NCBI GenBank assembly: GCA_903886985.1
Contig: CAISOI010000016.1
Coordinates: 1-5,434, forward strand
Length of the DNA stretch: 5,434 nucleotides
DNA from: an uncultured Chthonomonas sp.
GTDB taxonomy: Bacteria > Armatimonadota > Chthonomonadetes > Chthonomonadales > CAJBBX01
Direction of reading: 5' to 3'
Translations under genes and position numbers: made by a program
The notes under the pieces: model-generated
Told to the model about the DNA's origin: nothing
Database searches by the model: none
What the model saw: the letters and a program-made list of their open reading frames with translations, nothing else
Part shown: positions 1-5,434 of the stretch, in pieces
Position numbering within the stretch: position 1 is the stretch's first letter
Layout of the letters: each line of letters begins with the position of its first letter

Positions 1-460
1 CTCCTATTTGTCTGTGACCGAATTAAGCCTCTATGAAGCATACGCCCGAGGCGGTACAGAAGAACTTGACAAACTGTTTGAATTGCCATTTGTGCAACAG
101 AGGCTCTATTTCCGAATTCCGGATATGGAGTTCATTAGCTTCTATCCCATGAACAAGCGGCGCGGTGAGACGATCAACTGGTATGCCGAAGAGATGGAAG
201 AACGTAGAAGAATGATGCGCGAACATGGAGCCACAGGTCGTAAATATCACGGCAAAGTGCAACAGATGATCACAGGATCAACTGGACTCGATGATTGGGA
301 ATGGGGCATCACCCTTTTTGCCCACGATCCGCTGGACATCAAGAAACTTGTATACGAAATGCGATTTGATGAAGTATCCGCAAAGTATGCAGACTTTGGC
401 AAATTTATTATGGGTAGTCGGATCAAACCAGAAACCATCGTAAACTATTTCAATCCGTGA
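1..460 (+). CDS. hemQ: Coproheme decarboxylase HemQ (chlorite dismutase family), C-terminal part
   Basis: This is the last enzyme of the coproporphyrin-dependent haem pathway: it oxidatively decarboxylates two propionates of Fe-coproporphyrin III to give haem b in the cytoplasm. The first full codon is at base 2 and 152 residues are visible; about 90-100 N-terminal residues should lie outside, since the family is usually near 240-250 aa. The TTG at base 8 is internal, because SYLSVTELSLYE is typical mid-protein HemQ sequence. Counting from base 2, the FYPMNKRR motif holds the catalytic Tyr48, followed by Lys52 and Trp60. REHGATGR holds the proximal haem ligand His75. Gln88 stands where true chlorite dismutases have Arg. 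DDWEWG (97-102) and YEMRFDE (118-124) are further signatures. The Tyr-His and Tyr-Gln spacings (27 and 40) match Tyr147, His174 and Gln187 of Listeria HemQ as I recall them. It ends in TGA at 458-460 and overlaps the convergent gene by 11 bp. Confidence 0.95.
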   Translation, partial: SYLSVTELSLYEAYARGGTEELDKLFELPFVQQRLYFRIPDMEFISFYPMNKRRGETINWYAEEMEERRRMMREHGATGRKYHGKVQQMITGSTGLDDWEWGITLFAHDPLDIKKLVYEMRFDEVSAKYADFGKFIMGSRIKPETIVNYFNP

Positions 461-1376
461 GTTCTGACTTGCCGGCGGCGATTCTGACCAACGAGTCTGA
501 ACTGTAACGCAACTCTTGGATTGCGGAGAGCGCGCGAGGATCATCAATACCTAAAAGCCGTCTGGCTGCAAGGAATTTATACCAATCCACTCCCGCCCTT
601 GCATAAAAAAGTAACTCTTCGATTTCCATGTACGTCGCAGGCAGACCTACTGATTCGAACATGGATTTGTCCTTATCAGACATTTTGGAATACAGGCAGA
701 TTGCATTCCAAATCGAAATAGCGGTCTTTTCTGATAAATCTCGCGCCCAAGACAACATCTCGGGCGCATCATAGTCCCATCGTTTACCTCGATAAGCACA
801 TAATGGTGTCAACACCGAATCTGCCTCCATCCTCAATGTTTCCGATGCAGACCTTACAAACTTTCCTTCACGAGTTGTCAGCGGTCCTCCAACTTGTTCC
901 AAAATATCAGAAGCCATCAATCGGCATTGCGTCCACAACAAAGCACGTCCTCTAAACCTGCACTTATCAGTTACGGTCAATTTTCCGGTAAGTATTTTCT
1001 CAATCCAGAGCGTATAACCGCTTGTACCAAGGCAAAAAGAACTTCTTCGTCCCCGAACCGTCATATTGAACGGATCAAGTCTCATTATTTTCAACGCGGC
1101 AATTAGAACTAGTCGCCGCTTCTCATCTACCGAAAGTCTGGATACATTTGACAATTCGATTGATGCCTCGGACAGTTTAAGCAAATAATCCGAGATAGGC
1201 ACGTTTGGGAACTCAATCTTGGTATTTGGATATGGAAGGGCGAAACAGATACCAGACCAGATTAGTCGATTTTTACGCCAGTCCAAGGATTTATCTTCGT
1301 CGACTTTACCGGCCGATTTCAGGTCACCGGTTTCTTGGAAGTCTTCTGCAAATTCAGGTTGTAGATCGGTTTTCAA
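450..1376 (-). CDS. Protein of unknown function with HEAT-like C-terminus, 308 aa
   Basis: I do not recognise this protein. The frame is open for 308 codons, with no signal peptide and no membrane segment, so it is probably cytoplasmic. The first ~30 residues are acidic and look disordered. The rest looks mainly alpha-helical. The last ~43 residues (FLAARRLLGIDDPRALSAIQ, then RYSSDSLVRIAA) resemble one HEAT or PBS-lyase repeat: a helix, a DDP turn, a helix, then a VR.AA helix. That suggests a protein-binding scaffold, but a single repeat is weak evidence. The TTG at 1376 is the furthest start allowed, because an in-frame TAA lies just upstream at 1380-1382. No clear Shine-Dalgarno precedes it, and a TTG at 1286 is an alternative. 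The gene is head-to-head with the metallopeptidase (71-bp gap to its ATG) and overlaps the hemQ end. Coding on this strand is preferred over the plus frame at 1205-1376, whose translation is Arg/Tyr-rich and resembles no domain. Confidence 0.7.
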   Translation of the reverse strand: MKTDLQPEFAEDFQETGDLKSAGKVDEDKSLDWRKNRLIWSGICFALPYPNTKIEFPNVPISDYLLKLSEASIELSNVSRLSVDEKRRLVLIAALKIMRLDPFNMTVRGRRSSFCLGTSGYTLWIEKILTGKLTVTDKCRFRGRALLWTQCRLMASDILEQVGGPLTTREGKFVRSASETLRMEADSVLTPLCAYRGKRWDYDAPEMLSWARDLSEKTAISIWNAICLYSKMSDKDKSMFESVGLPATYMEIEELLFYARAGVDWYKFLAARRLLGIDDPRALSAIQELRYSSDSLVRIAAGKSELTD

Positions 1377-1390
1377 GAGTTACTTTCACA

Positions 1391-1419
1391 TTGACTGTGC
1401 GAGATGGATGGTTTACAAT
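1391..1419 (+). promoter_or_regulatory. Sigma70-type promoter for the metallopeptidase gene
   Basis: The -35 box TTGACT (1391-1396) and the -10 box TACAAT (1414-1419) each match the consensus at 5 of 6 bases and are separated by the ideal 17 bp. Transcription should start near 1426, about 22 bases before the ATG at 1448. The promoter sits in the 71-bp gap between the divergent genes, and its -35 box is only 14 bp from the proposed start of the minus-strand gene. Polymerase bound here would probably cover the start region of that neighbour. Confidence 0.6.
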
Positions 1420-1447
1420 ACTCTTCGACAATCATCAAGTTTACCGG

Positions 1448-2308
1448 ATGGTGTTATGGAGTTTCTTCGTGCGTGACGATCAATGGCTTAGAGATCGATT
1501 TAAACTTCTCTGGGATCTATATTTCCGCGATACACAGATTGTGTATCCCATAACTATACGTTTTGGCCCATCTGCCCGGTCAAGATTTGGCTCCATTCGC
1601 GCTAAAGGTAAGCAGTCGTTGATCCTAATCAACGGTATCTTCAGACATCAAGATCTTCCAGAATTTGTAATTGACGGCACCATCGTGCACGAGCTCGCCC
1701 ATTATGTACATGGATTCGGCTCGGGATTACCTCAAAAGTACGAAAATCCTCACAGAGGCGGAGTTATTGGGAAAGAACTTGCATCCAGAAACTGTCAACA
1801 TTTAGAAACACGGGCGGACGAATGGAGGGCGGCAAACTGGGCATCTTTCTACGAAGCTAAGATGGGCAAATCACTCTCCAGAAGTACTCATTCTTCGGGC
1901 ATATCGTTAGATTTGTGGGATGCTTACTTAAGTCGACCGGGATTTCGGGACATGTCGGATTTGGAAGTGTTGATGACAAAATTGGCTGATCACTTCCATA
2001 TCGAAACCACCCTTAAAATTGACTGGCTCAAAGCTACCCCGCGCCAAAATGGATTGAGCTACAAATATCCCAAAGAAGGCACAATCCGGATTCACGGACT
2101 ACTCGCGGATCCCAAAATGCCGGAATTCTTAATTGAGCATGAAATCTGTTATTGGCTGCTCACATCTTGTGGTGTAAAAGGTTGGCCAAGGCTGGAATTG
2201 GTATTGAAGAGATTCGGAAAGTGGGAAACATTTCAGTCAGCAGTACTTTTTAGACGCAAATCTTGGGAAAAACACGTTAGTTCAAACCACCCACTAAAGC
2301 GACCATAA
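1448..2308 (+). CDS. SprT/YgjP-like zinc metallopeptidase with a second, degenerate C-terminal copy
   Basis: Predicted 286-aa cytoplasmic zinc-dependent protein with no signal peptide. Residues 33-110 follow the SprT/YgjP pattern: SRFGS (45-49), a strand with LILIN (58-62), PEF (71-73), the zinc site HELAH (His81, Glu82, His85) and a likely third ligand His102 in NPHRGG. ETRADEW around Glu120 is an alternative third ligand of the gluzincin type. Residues ~189-270 look like a second copy: GTIRIHGLLADPKMPEFLI aligns without gaps to SLILINGIFRHQDLPEFVI, 7 of 19 identical. In it the zinc motif has become HEICY (231-235), with the second His changed to Tyr. No downstream His stands at the expected third-ligand place, so this copy is probably inactive. 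The ATG at 1448 is chosen because a promoter ends just upstream; the frame is open back to a TTG at 1205, but that part overlaps the opposite gene. No clear Shine-Dalgarno is seen. The substrate is unknown. It ends 3 bp from the convergent ldcA stop. Confidence 0.72.
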   Translation: MVLWSFFVRDDQWLRDRFKLLWDLYFRDTQIVYPITIRFGPSARSRFGSIRAKGKQSLILINGIFRHQDLPEFVIDGTIVHELAHYVHGFGSGLPQKYENPHRGGVIGKELASRNCQHLETRADEWRAANWASFYEAKMGKSLSRSTHSSGISLDLWDAYLSRPGFRDMSDLEVLMTKLADHFHIETTLKIDWLKATPRQNGLSYKYPKEGTIRIHGLLADPKMPEFLIEHEICYWLLTSCGVKGWPRLELVLKRFGKWETFQSAVLFRRKSWEKHVSSNHPLKRP

Positions 2309-2311
2309 CCC

Positions 2312-3247
2312 TTATTGAACGGCTGGTTCCAAAACCGTCAGCGACTTTTGATCGGAATTCAGCTCAGCCAAACTACCGATTGGAAGCGACAAAGGACTCT
2401 GTATGTGACCAATTGGAAATCCCGCCACAGTAGGTTTACCCAGCCTCGCAATATGTTCCCTCCATACATCATCCAGATCGATGCGTATTGGTCCAGCCTC
2501 ATCCTTATCCCAATCAGTTACTGTACCAAGCACAAAACCAACGACGTTATCAAATACTCCAGCTCTTTTTATCTGAACCAGTTGTCTGTCTACTTGATAT
2601 GCACGCTCCCCGACATCTTCCAGTGCAACGATGCATCCGTCAAAATTCGGTTGTTCTTTGGTGCCGATAGCATCCGCGATGAGCTCAATACACCCACCAG
2701 CTAATCGACCAACTGATTTGCCCGGAACCAAGCAATTCACTAAATTAGCTTCAACCGGTAAACATCCGTAAGGCTCCGTTGATTCGATTAATCGCCAGAA
2801 AGAATCTCGGGCAGCTTCCTCCAATCCCCCACCAATAGTCGTGACTACCGGACCGTGTATCGACACCATGTTTACTTCGCGAGCTATTCTTAAGTGCAGC
2901 GTAGTGATATCGCTAAAGCCAACAAATACTTTCGGGTTAGCGCGAACAACATTCCAGTCTATGAGATCGCACATTCTCATAGCACCGTAGCCACCACGAG
3001 CACAGAAGACCGCATTTATCTCCGGTCGAAGAAACATCGCTGTGAAGTCCTGAGCACGCGCGGTGTCAGTGCCCGCCAAAAATCCATGCTGATCAAACAG
3101 ATGGCAGCCAAGCTCAACTTTATACCCACGCTCTTCGATAGCCGCAATTCCCAACATTAGTCGATCATCCCTGACAGCACTGGACGGCGCAATTATTCCG
3201 ATAGTATCTCCGGGTCGTAATCTCGGCGGAAGTACAGGATGTTGCAT
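2312..3247 (-). CDS. ldcA: Muramoyltetrapeptide (LD-) carboxypeptidase, peptidase family S66
   Basis: A serine peptidase that removes the terminal D-alanine from murein tetrapeptides through an L,D bond. It normally acts in the cytoplasm during peptidoglycan recycling; the related MccF cleaves microcin C. The 311-aa length is normal for the family. Visible signatures in order: LRPGDTIGIIAPSS near the N-terminus, CARGGYGAMR (82-91), GFSDITTLH with the nucleophile Ser112, GGCIELIADAIGT (184-196), LEDVGERAYQVDR with Glu210, and GFPIGHIQSPLSLPIG with His281. This gives the full Ser-Glu-His triad. There is no signal peptide. The ATG at 3247 is chosen because it puts the conserved LRPGD motif about ten residues from the start, as usual; a TTG at 3265 would overlap the preceding gene. 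It lies 7 bp after the stop of the exported propeller gene and is probably translated from the same mRNA. MccF-like immunity function is possible, but no microcin genes are visible. Confidence 0.92.
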   Translation of the reverse strand: MQHPVLPPRLRPGDTIGIIAPSSAVRDDRLMLGIAAIEERGYKVELGCHLFDQHGFLAGTDTARAQDFTAMFLRPEINAVFCARGGYGAMRMCDLIDWNVVRANPKVFVGFSDITTLHLRIAREVNMVSIHGPVVTTIGGGLEEAARDSFWRLIESTEPYGCLPVEANLVNCLVPGKSVGRLAGGCIELIADAIGTKEQPNFDGCIVALEDVGERAYQVDRQLVQIKRAGVFDNVVGFVLGTVTDWDKDEAGPIRIDLDDVWREHIARLGKPTVAGFPIGHIQSPLSLPIGSLAELNSDQKSLTVLEPAVQ

Positions 3248-3254
3248 TTCCAAT

Positions 3255-4292
3255 CTAATTCGCAACCATAGCTATCGACTTCACGACACGGGACTCGCAA
3301 TCAACAACTTTTAAAACTGTGCCGGAGAGAACTGAAAGTTTGGTTCCATCTTTCGAAAACGATACACTAATATTCGACGCAACCTTGTCCCGCGCAACCA
3401 CTTTACCATTTTGTCCATCAGCACGTATTAGGTGTGCTTCTGCCCAAACAACCTTTGGATCCTTTGCATCCGGAACGGTGACCATCGCAACTGCATGAAC
3501 TCCGTCGGGAGAAAGTTGAGCAGACTCTATTGTGTTCGGGAATTTTTGAGTATTAGGATTGATTGTGTTGTAGCGCTCAGCAAATGGAAGCCGGATTGCG
3601 GAACGAGTTTTTAAGTCAAGAGAATAGACGGATAACAAGATGTATTTCCGATTTGGCCCCCTGCGAGACCACACCAAATTCTTGCTATCGCCGCTCAAGC
3701 TCAAGCCAATAACGTCATTTGAAGTCGTAATCTTATGGACTTCGTTGGACTCTACGGTGTAAACATTTCCATCCGCGCCAAGATATGCCACGTCATCTGA
3801 GGCTGGCAGCCAAATCATATTCGAACCCACAGGCATGATCTCGACATCAGTCTTGAGGGAAACACCGCTATCTAACAGGCTGTACTGAATTATTTCTGCC
3901 TTACTATCCGCTTTAATGTGGACCGCCGCGAATCGCTTTCCATCTTCTCGCCATGCGGTTGGACGAGAAATGTCAGCACCGATGGCACTAGAAATTCTTC
4001 TGTCCGTATTGTACGCCTTTAAGGTAGGGCGCCCTGAAACTTCAACTGCAAAGAGAATGGTTTTTCCGTCGGGGGACCAATGCGCCCATTTTCCGCCCAA
4101 TCCGCCTTCCAGCGGACGTACGGCACCTCCTTCCGTAAAGATCACATTAATGGAAGTCTTACTGGGAAACGCGATCTGTTTGCCATTAGGAGAGAAATCT
4201 ATTCCGGAAGCTTGTACTTCTCCAGAGCAAACAAGCATCAAGCAACCTAATGCGAGTACTCCTGCCCATAACCGACTGTTAAACAATAACAT
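3255..4292 (-). CDS. Secreted TolB-like (PD40) beta-propeller protein
   Basis: A 345-aa exported protein of unknown specific role. It starts with a Sec signal peptide: Arg7, a hydrophobic core at about 8-22, and a likely cleavage after VQA28. Cys17 and Cys22 do not sit in a proper lipobox, so a lipoprotein is less likely. The mature part shows repeated PD40/WD40-like strands of the form SPDGK plus a hydrophobic strand: FSPNGKQIAF (33-42), WSPDGKTILF (72-81), WREDGKRFAAV (114-124), LSGDSKNLVW (199-208), LSPDGVHAV (260-268) and FSKDGTKLSVL (312-322). This is about six blades, like TolB or the propeller of S9 peptidases, but there is no peptidase domain. Such folds bind proteins or glycans. The start is well supported by GGAGGA just before the ATG. 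The gene is followed after 7 bp by ldcA, which suggests a shared envelope-related role. No strong promoter is visible upstream; TAGAAT at 4327-4332 could be a -10 box without a good -35. Confidence 0.85.
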   Translation of the reverse strand: MLLFNSRLWAGVLALGCLMLVCSGEVQASGIDFSPNGKQIAFPSKTSINVIFTEGGAVRPLEGGLGGKWAHWSPDGKTILFAVEVSGRPTLKAYNTDRRISSAIGADISRPTAWREDGKRFAAVHIKADSKAEIIQYSLLDSGVSLKTDVEIMPVGSNMIWLPASDDVAYLGADGNVYTVESNEVHKITTSNDVIGLSLSGDSKNLVWSRRGPNRKYILLSVYSLDLKTRSAIRLPFAERYNTINPNTQKFPNTIESAQLSPDGVHAVAMVTVPDAKDPKVVWAEAHLIRADGQNGKVVARDKVASNISVSFSKDGTKLSVLSGTVLKVVDCESRVVKSIAMVAN

Positions 4293-4295
4293 GTG

Positions 4296-4301
4296 TCCTC
4301 C
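4296..4301 (-). promoter_or_regulatory. Strong Shine-Dalgarno GGAGGA of the propeller gene
   Basis: On the minus strand GGAGGA is followed by CAC and then ATG at 4292. The 3-base gap is short but workable. It is the clearest ribosome binding site in the window and fixes this start; the other genes here lack an obvious one, so this operon is probably translated well. Confidence 0.75.
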
Positions 4302-4488
4302 ATTAAGGAAATCAACTTATACAACTATTCTACACCGTTAGACGCGATTGGAGTGGGTTGGGTTTTGATGTCAGCAACATTTGCAACTGCTATATCAATA
4401 GGATTCTTCCCCAAAGTGGCAATTCACATTTACAAGTTAACGTATTGAAAGAGCATATGAATCAAAATCGTGACGACTCCACGAATTT

Positions 4489-4512
4489 TGTGAGTTGATC
4501 CGATCGACCACA
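4489..4512. repeat. Imperfect 24-bp palindrome, possible operator
   Basis: The core GTTGATC-C-GATCGAC (4494-4508) is a 7-bp inverted repeat with a one-base centre and one G/T mismatch. It is flanked by TGTG on the left and CACA on the right, extending the symmetry to 24 bp if a single extra A on the left is allowed. The one-base centre cannot form a good RNA loop, so a DNA site for a dimeric regulator fits better than a hairpin. It ends 25 bp before the -35 box of the LolA-like gene, where activators often bind. No bound protein can be named. Confidence 0.35.
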
Positions 4513-4537
4513 TCGGGGAACTGTGAGTGCCAGCCCG

Positions 4538-4566
4538 TTGATTTTGACATCATACAGGGATATAAT
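4538..4566 (+). promoter_or_regulatory. Sigma70-type promoter of the LolA-like gene
   Basis: The -10 box is a perfect TATAAT (4561-4566) and the -35 box TTGATT (4538-4543) matches at 4 of 6 bases, with an ideal 17-bp spacer. A better-looking TTGACA at 4544-4549 is only 11 bp from the -10 and so cannot serve it. Transcription should start near 4573, giving a leader of about 66 bases to the ATG at 4639, or about 9-15 bases to the upstream ATGs at 4582 and 4588. Confidence 0.65.
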
Positions 4567-4638
4567 TTACTCAGAAGATGTATGTTTATGAATGCTGCTC
4601 TCAGAGAGCTTATTGGAGTTTCATTGAATACCAAAGTT

Positions 4639-5434
4639 ATGAGTTTCGTCCGAGTTGTAACTCTTTGTGCCTATATATTTCTATGTACAGGTTTAAGTAC
4701 CTCTTCTCAGGCCCAAAGTGGCGCGGATTTGATAAAGAAAATGCAGGCGGCATACGCTGGTCTTAAATCGTACTCGCAAAAGACGAGCGCAACGGGAAAA
4801 GTAACCATTCAGGGCAACTCTAAACTGAATGGAATGACTGCTGAATTTAGATATCAGGCTCCAAACAAGGCGTTTGTTTTGGTTTCAAGCCCATCTACAG
4901 GAGCACTAGCGTGTTTTTCGAATGGTAAGGAATTCACCGTTTACCAATCCTCTGAAAATATTTTCACAAAACTGACGCCAGTTACTGATTTGCCAGGATT
5001 TGTTAAGGCACTAGCTCCATTTAGCATAGCTGCAACTTTGGACCCACTCTATTTTGCCGAGAAATTGTCACTCGAAAAGATTGCCAACAACTGGAAGGTA
5101 AAATCCCCAACCAAAATCAACGGTATTAATTGCCAGGTGGTAGAGGGTCAACTCACACAAAAACTTCTTATCGGGGGCACCTACGCTAAAGTGACATACT
5201 GGCTGGATGATCAATTCTTCATTCGCAAAATGGCATTGGAATGGAAAGGGGTTCCCATTCAGGTGAGACCCACCAACGGAGCTAAGGGCAAAGCCAAAGG
5301 TCCTACAACGGTTCTGATGGACAGGACCATTACTGAAGTGATTCAAGAATTGAAAGTGAACCCAAATCTTTCGGATGCCGATTTTATCTATCCGATACCA
5401 AAGAATGCACGGGAAAACAAGAATGGTCCTCCCA
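4639..5434 (+). CDS. Secreted LolA/DUF2092-like protein, 3' end outside the window
   Basis: 265 residues are visible and the frame is still open at the right edge. From the ATG at 4639 the protein begins with a signal peptide: Arg5, a hydrophobic stretch at 6-19, and a likely cleavage after SQA25. The mature part begins with ADLIKKMQAAYAGLKSYSQK and then shows alternating strands: FRYQAPNKAFVLV (70-82), SNGKEFTVYQ (94-103), KINGINCQVVEG (159-170), YWLDDQFFIRKMALEW (187-202) and DADFIYPIPKNARE (246-259). This order fits LolA-like and DUF2092 periplasmic proteins, whose half-barrel binds lipid or lipoprotein acyl chains. True LolA is shorter (about 180 aa mature), so lipoprotein transport is not established. 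In-frame ATGs at 4582 and 4588 would add 17-19 mostly polar residues ahead of the signal peptide; AGAAG (4573-4577) might serve them, while 4639 has no clear Shine-Dalgarno. It is transcribed divergently from the propeller operon. Confidence 0.82.
   Translation, partial: MSFVRVVTLCAYIFLCTGLSTSSQAQSGADLIKKMQAAYAGLKSYSQKTSATGKVTIQGNSKLNGMTAEFRYQAPNKAFVLVSSPSTGALACFSNGKEFTVYQSSENIFTKLTPVTDLPGFVKALAPFSIAATLDPLYFAEKLSLEKIANNWKVKSPTKINGINCQVVEGQLTQKLLIGGTYAKVTYWLDDQFFIRKMALEWKGVPIQVRPTNGAKGKAKGPTTVLMDRTITEVIQELKVNPNLSDADFIYPIPKNARENKNGPP

Larger units (their letters stand above)
4302..4587. other. Divergent intergenic control region
   Basis: This stretch separates the minus-strand propeller/ldcA operon from the plus-strand LolA-like gene. 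I see no convincing gene in it: a 65-codon minus frame at 4437-4634 overlaps the promoter and start of the plus gene and resembles nothing known. It holds the plus-strand promoter (4538-4566), an imperfect palindrome (4489-4512) and a possible minus-strand -10 box TAGAAT (4327-4332) with no matching -35. No terminator hairpin followed by a T-run was seen. Confidence 0.6.

Noticed and set aside
1205..1447. N-terminal extension of the metallopeptidase frame from a TTG at 1205
   Set aside because: It overlaps the minus-strand gene by 172 bp, its translation is Arg/Tyr-rich without a recognisable domain, and the promoter at 1391-1419 lies inside it.
2320..2345. Possible bidirectional terminator (GCTGGTT-CCAA-AACC with a broken arm)
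   Set aside because: The stem is interrupted by a bulge, lies inside the ldcA coding end, and has no T-run in either direction.
2651..2697. GGCIE in the LD-carboxypeptidase instead of the GGN seen in some members
   Set aside because: A GGC form is, as I recall, common in one branch of family S66, and the Ser-Glu-His triad is complete, so loss of activity is not indicated.
2315..2704. 129-codon plus-strand frame
   Set aside because: It lies wholly inside ldcA, whose catalytic motifs are clear on the other strand, and its translation is rich in Ser, Tyr and Ile without any motif.
4208..4292. Lipoprotein signal in the propeller protein (Cys17 or Cys22)
   Set aside because: Neither LALGC nor MLVC fits the lipobox pattern well, while VQA followed by Ser is a good type I cleavage site.
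4489..4528. Direct repeat TGTGAGT at 4489-4495 and 4522-4528, 33 bp apart
   Set aside because: A 7-bp match is expected several times by chance in a region of this size.
4544..4566. Promoter using TTGACA at 4544-4549 with TATAAT
   Set aside because: The spacer would be only 11 bp, too short for sigma70; TTGATT at 4538 gives 17 bp.
4437..4634. 65-codon minus-strand frame in the divergent region
   Set aside because: It covers the TATAAT promoter and the start region of the plus-strand gene, and its translation resembles no known protein.

Overview
The window reads as a chromosomal housekeeping and accessory stretch from a bacterium. No mobile element, tRNA, rRNA or CRISPR array was seen. The strongest taxonomic hint is the coproheme decarboxylase (HemQ) at the left edge. 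It implies the coproporphyrin-dependent haem pathway, found in Gram-positive phyla and in several others such as Armatimonadota, Deinococcota and Planctomycetota. A secreted LolA-like protein and a secreted TolB-like propeller fit a cell with an elaborate envelope. I would guess an uncultured, non-proteobacterial lineage, possibly Armatimonadota-like, but the sequence does not prove this.

Layout from left to right. (1) Bases 1-460, plus: the C-terminal part of hemQ, entering from outside the window. (2) Bases 450-1376, minus: a 308-aa protein I do not recognise, with a HEAT-like C-terminus; its end overlaps the hemQ end by 11 bp. (3) Bases 1448-2308, plus: a SprT/YgjP-like zinc metallopeptidase with an HELAH motif. 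It seems to carry a second, degenerate copy of the fold at its C-terminus. A good sigma70-type promoter (TTGACT-17-TACAAT) places its start at 1448, so the longer open frame back to 1205 is probably not translated. (4) Bases 2312-4292, minus: a two-gene operon, a signal-peptide-bearing beta-propeller protein followed after 7 bp by an LD-carboxypeptidase of family S66. (5) Bases 4293-4638: a divergent control region with a perfect TATAAT and a palindrome. (6) Bases 4639 to the right edge, plus: a secreted LolA/DUF2092-like protein that leaves the window unfinished.

How the genes might work together. The LD-carboxypeptidase acts in murein-peptide recycling, and its operon partner is exported, so that pair may serve the cell envelope; the exported LolA-like protein is transcribed divergently from it. 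HemQ belongs to haem synthesis and has no clear link to the rest. Gene packing is very tight and alternates between strands, with an 11-bp tail-to-tail overlap, a 71-bp head-to-head gap and a 3-bp tail-to-tail gap. I see no known defence or mobile system. The most unusual item is the tandem active/inactive metallopeptidase paired head-to-head with an unknown protein.
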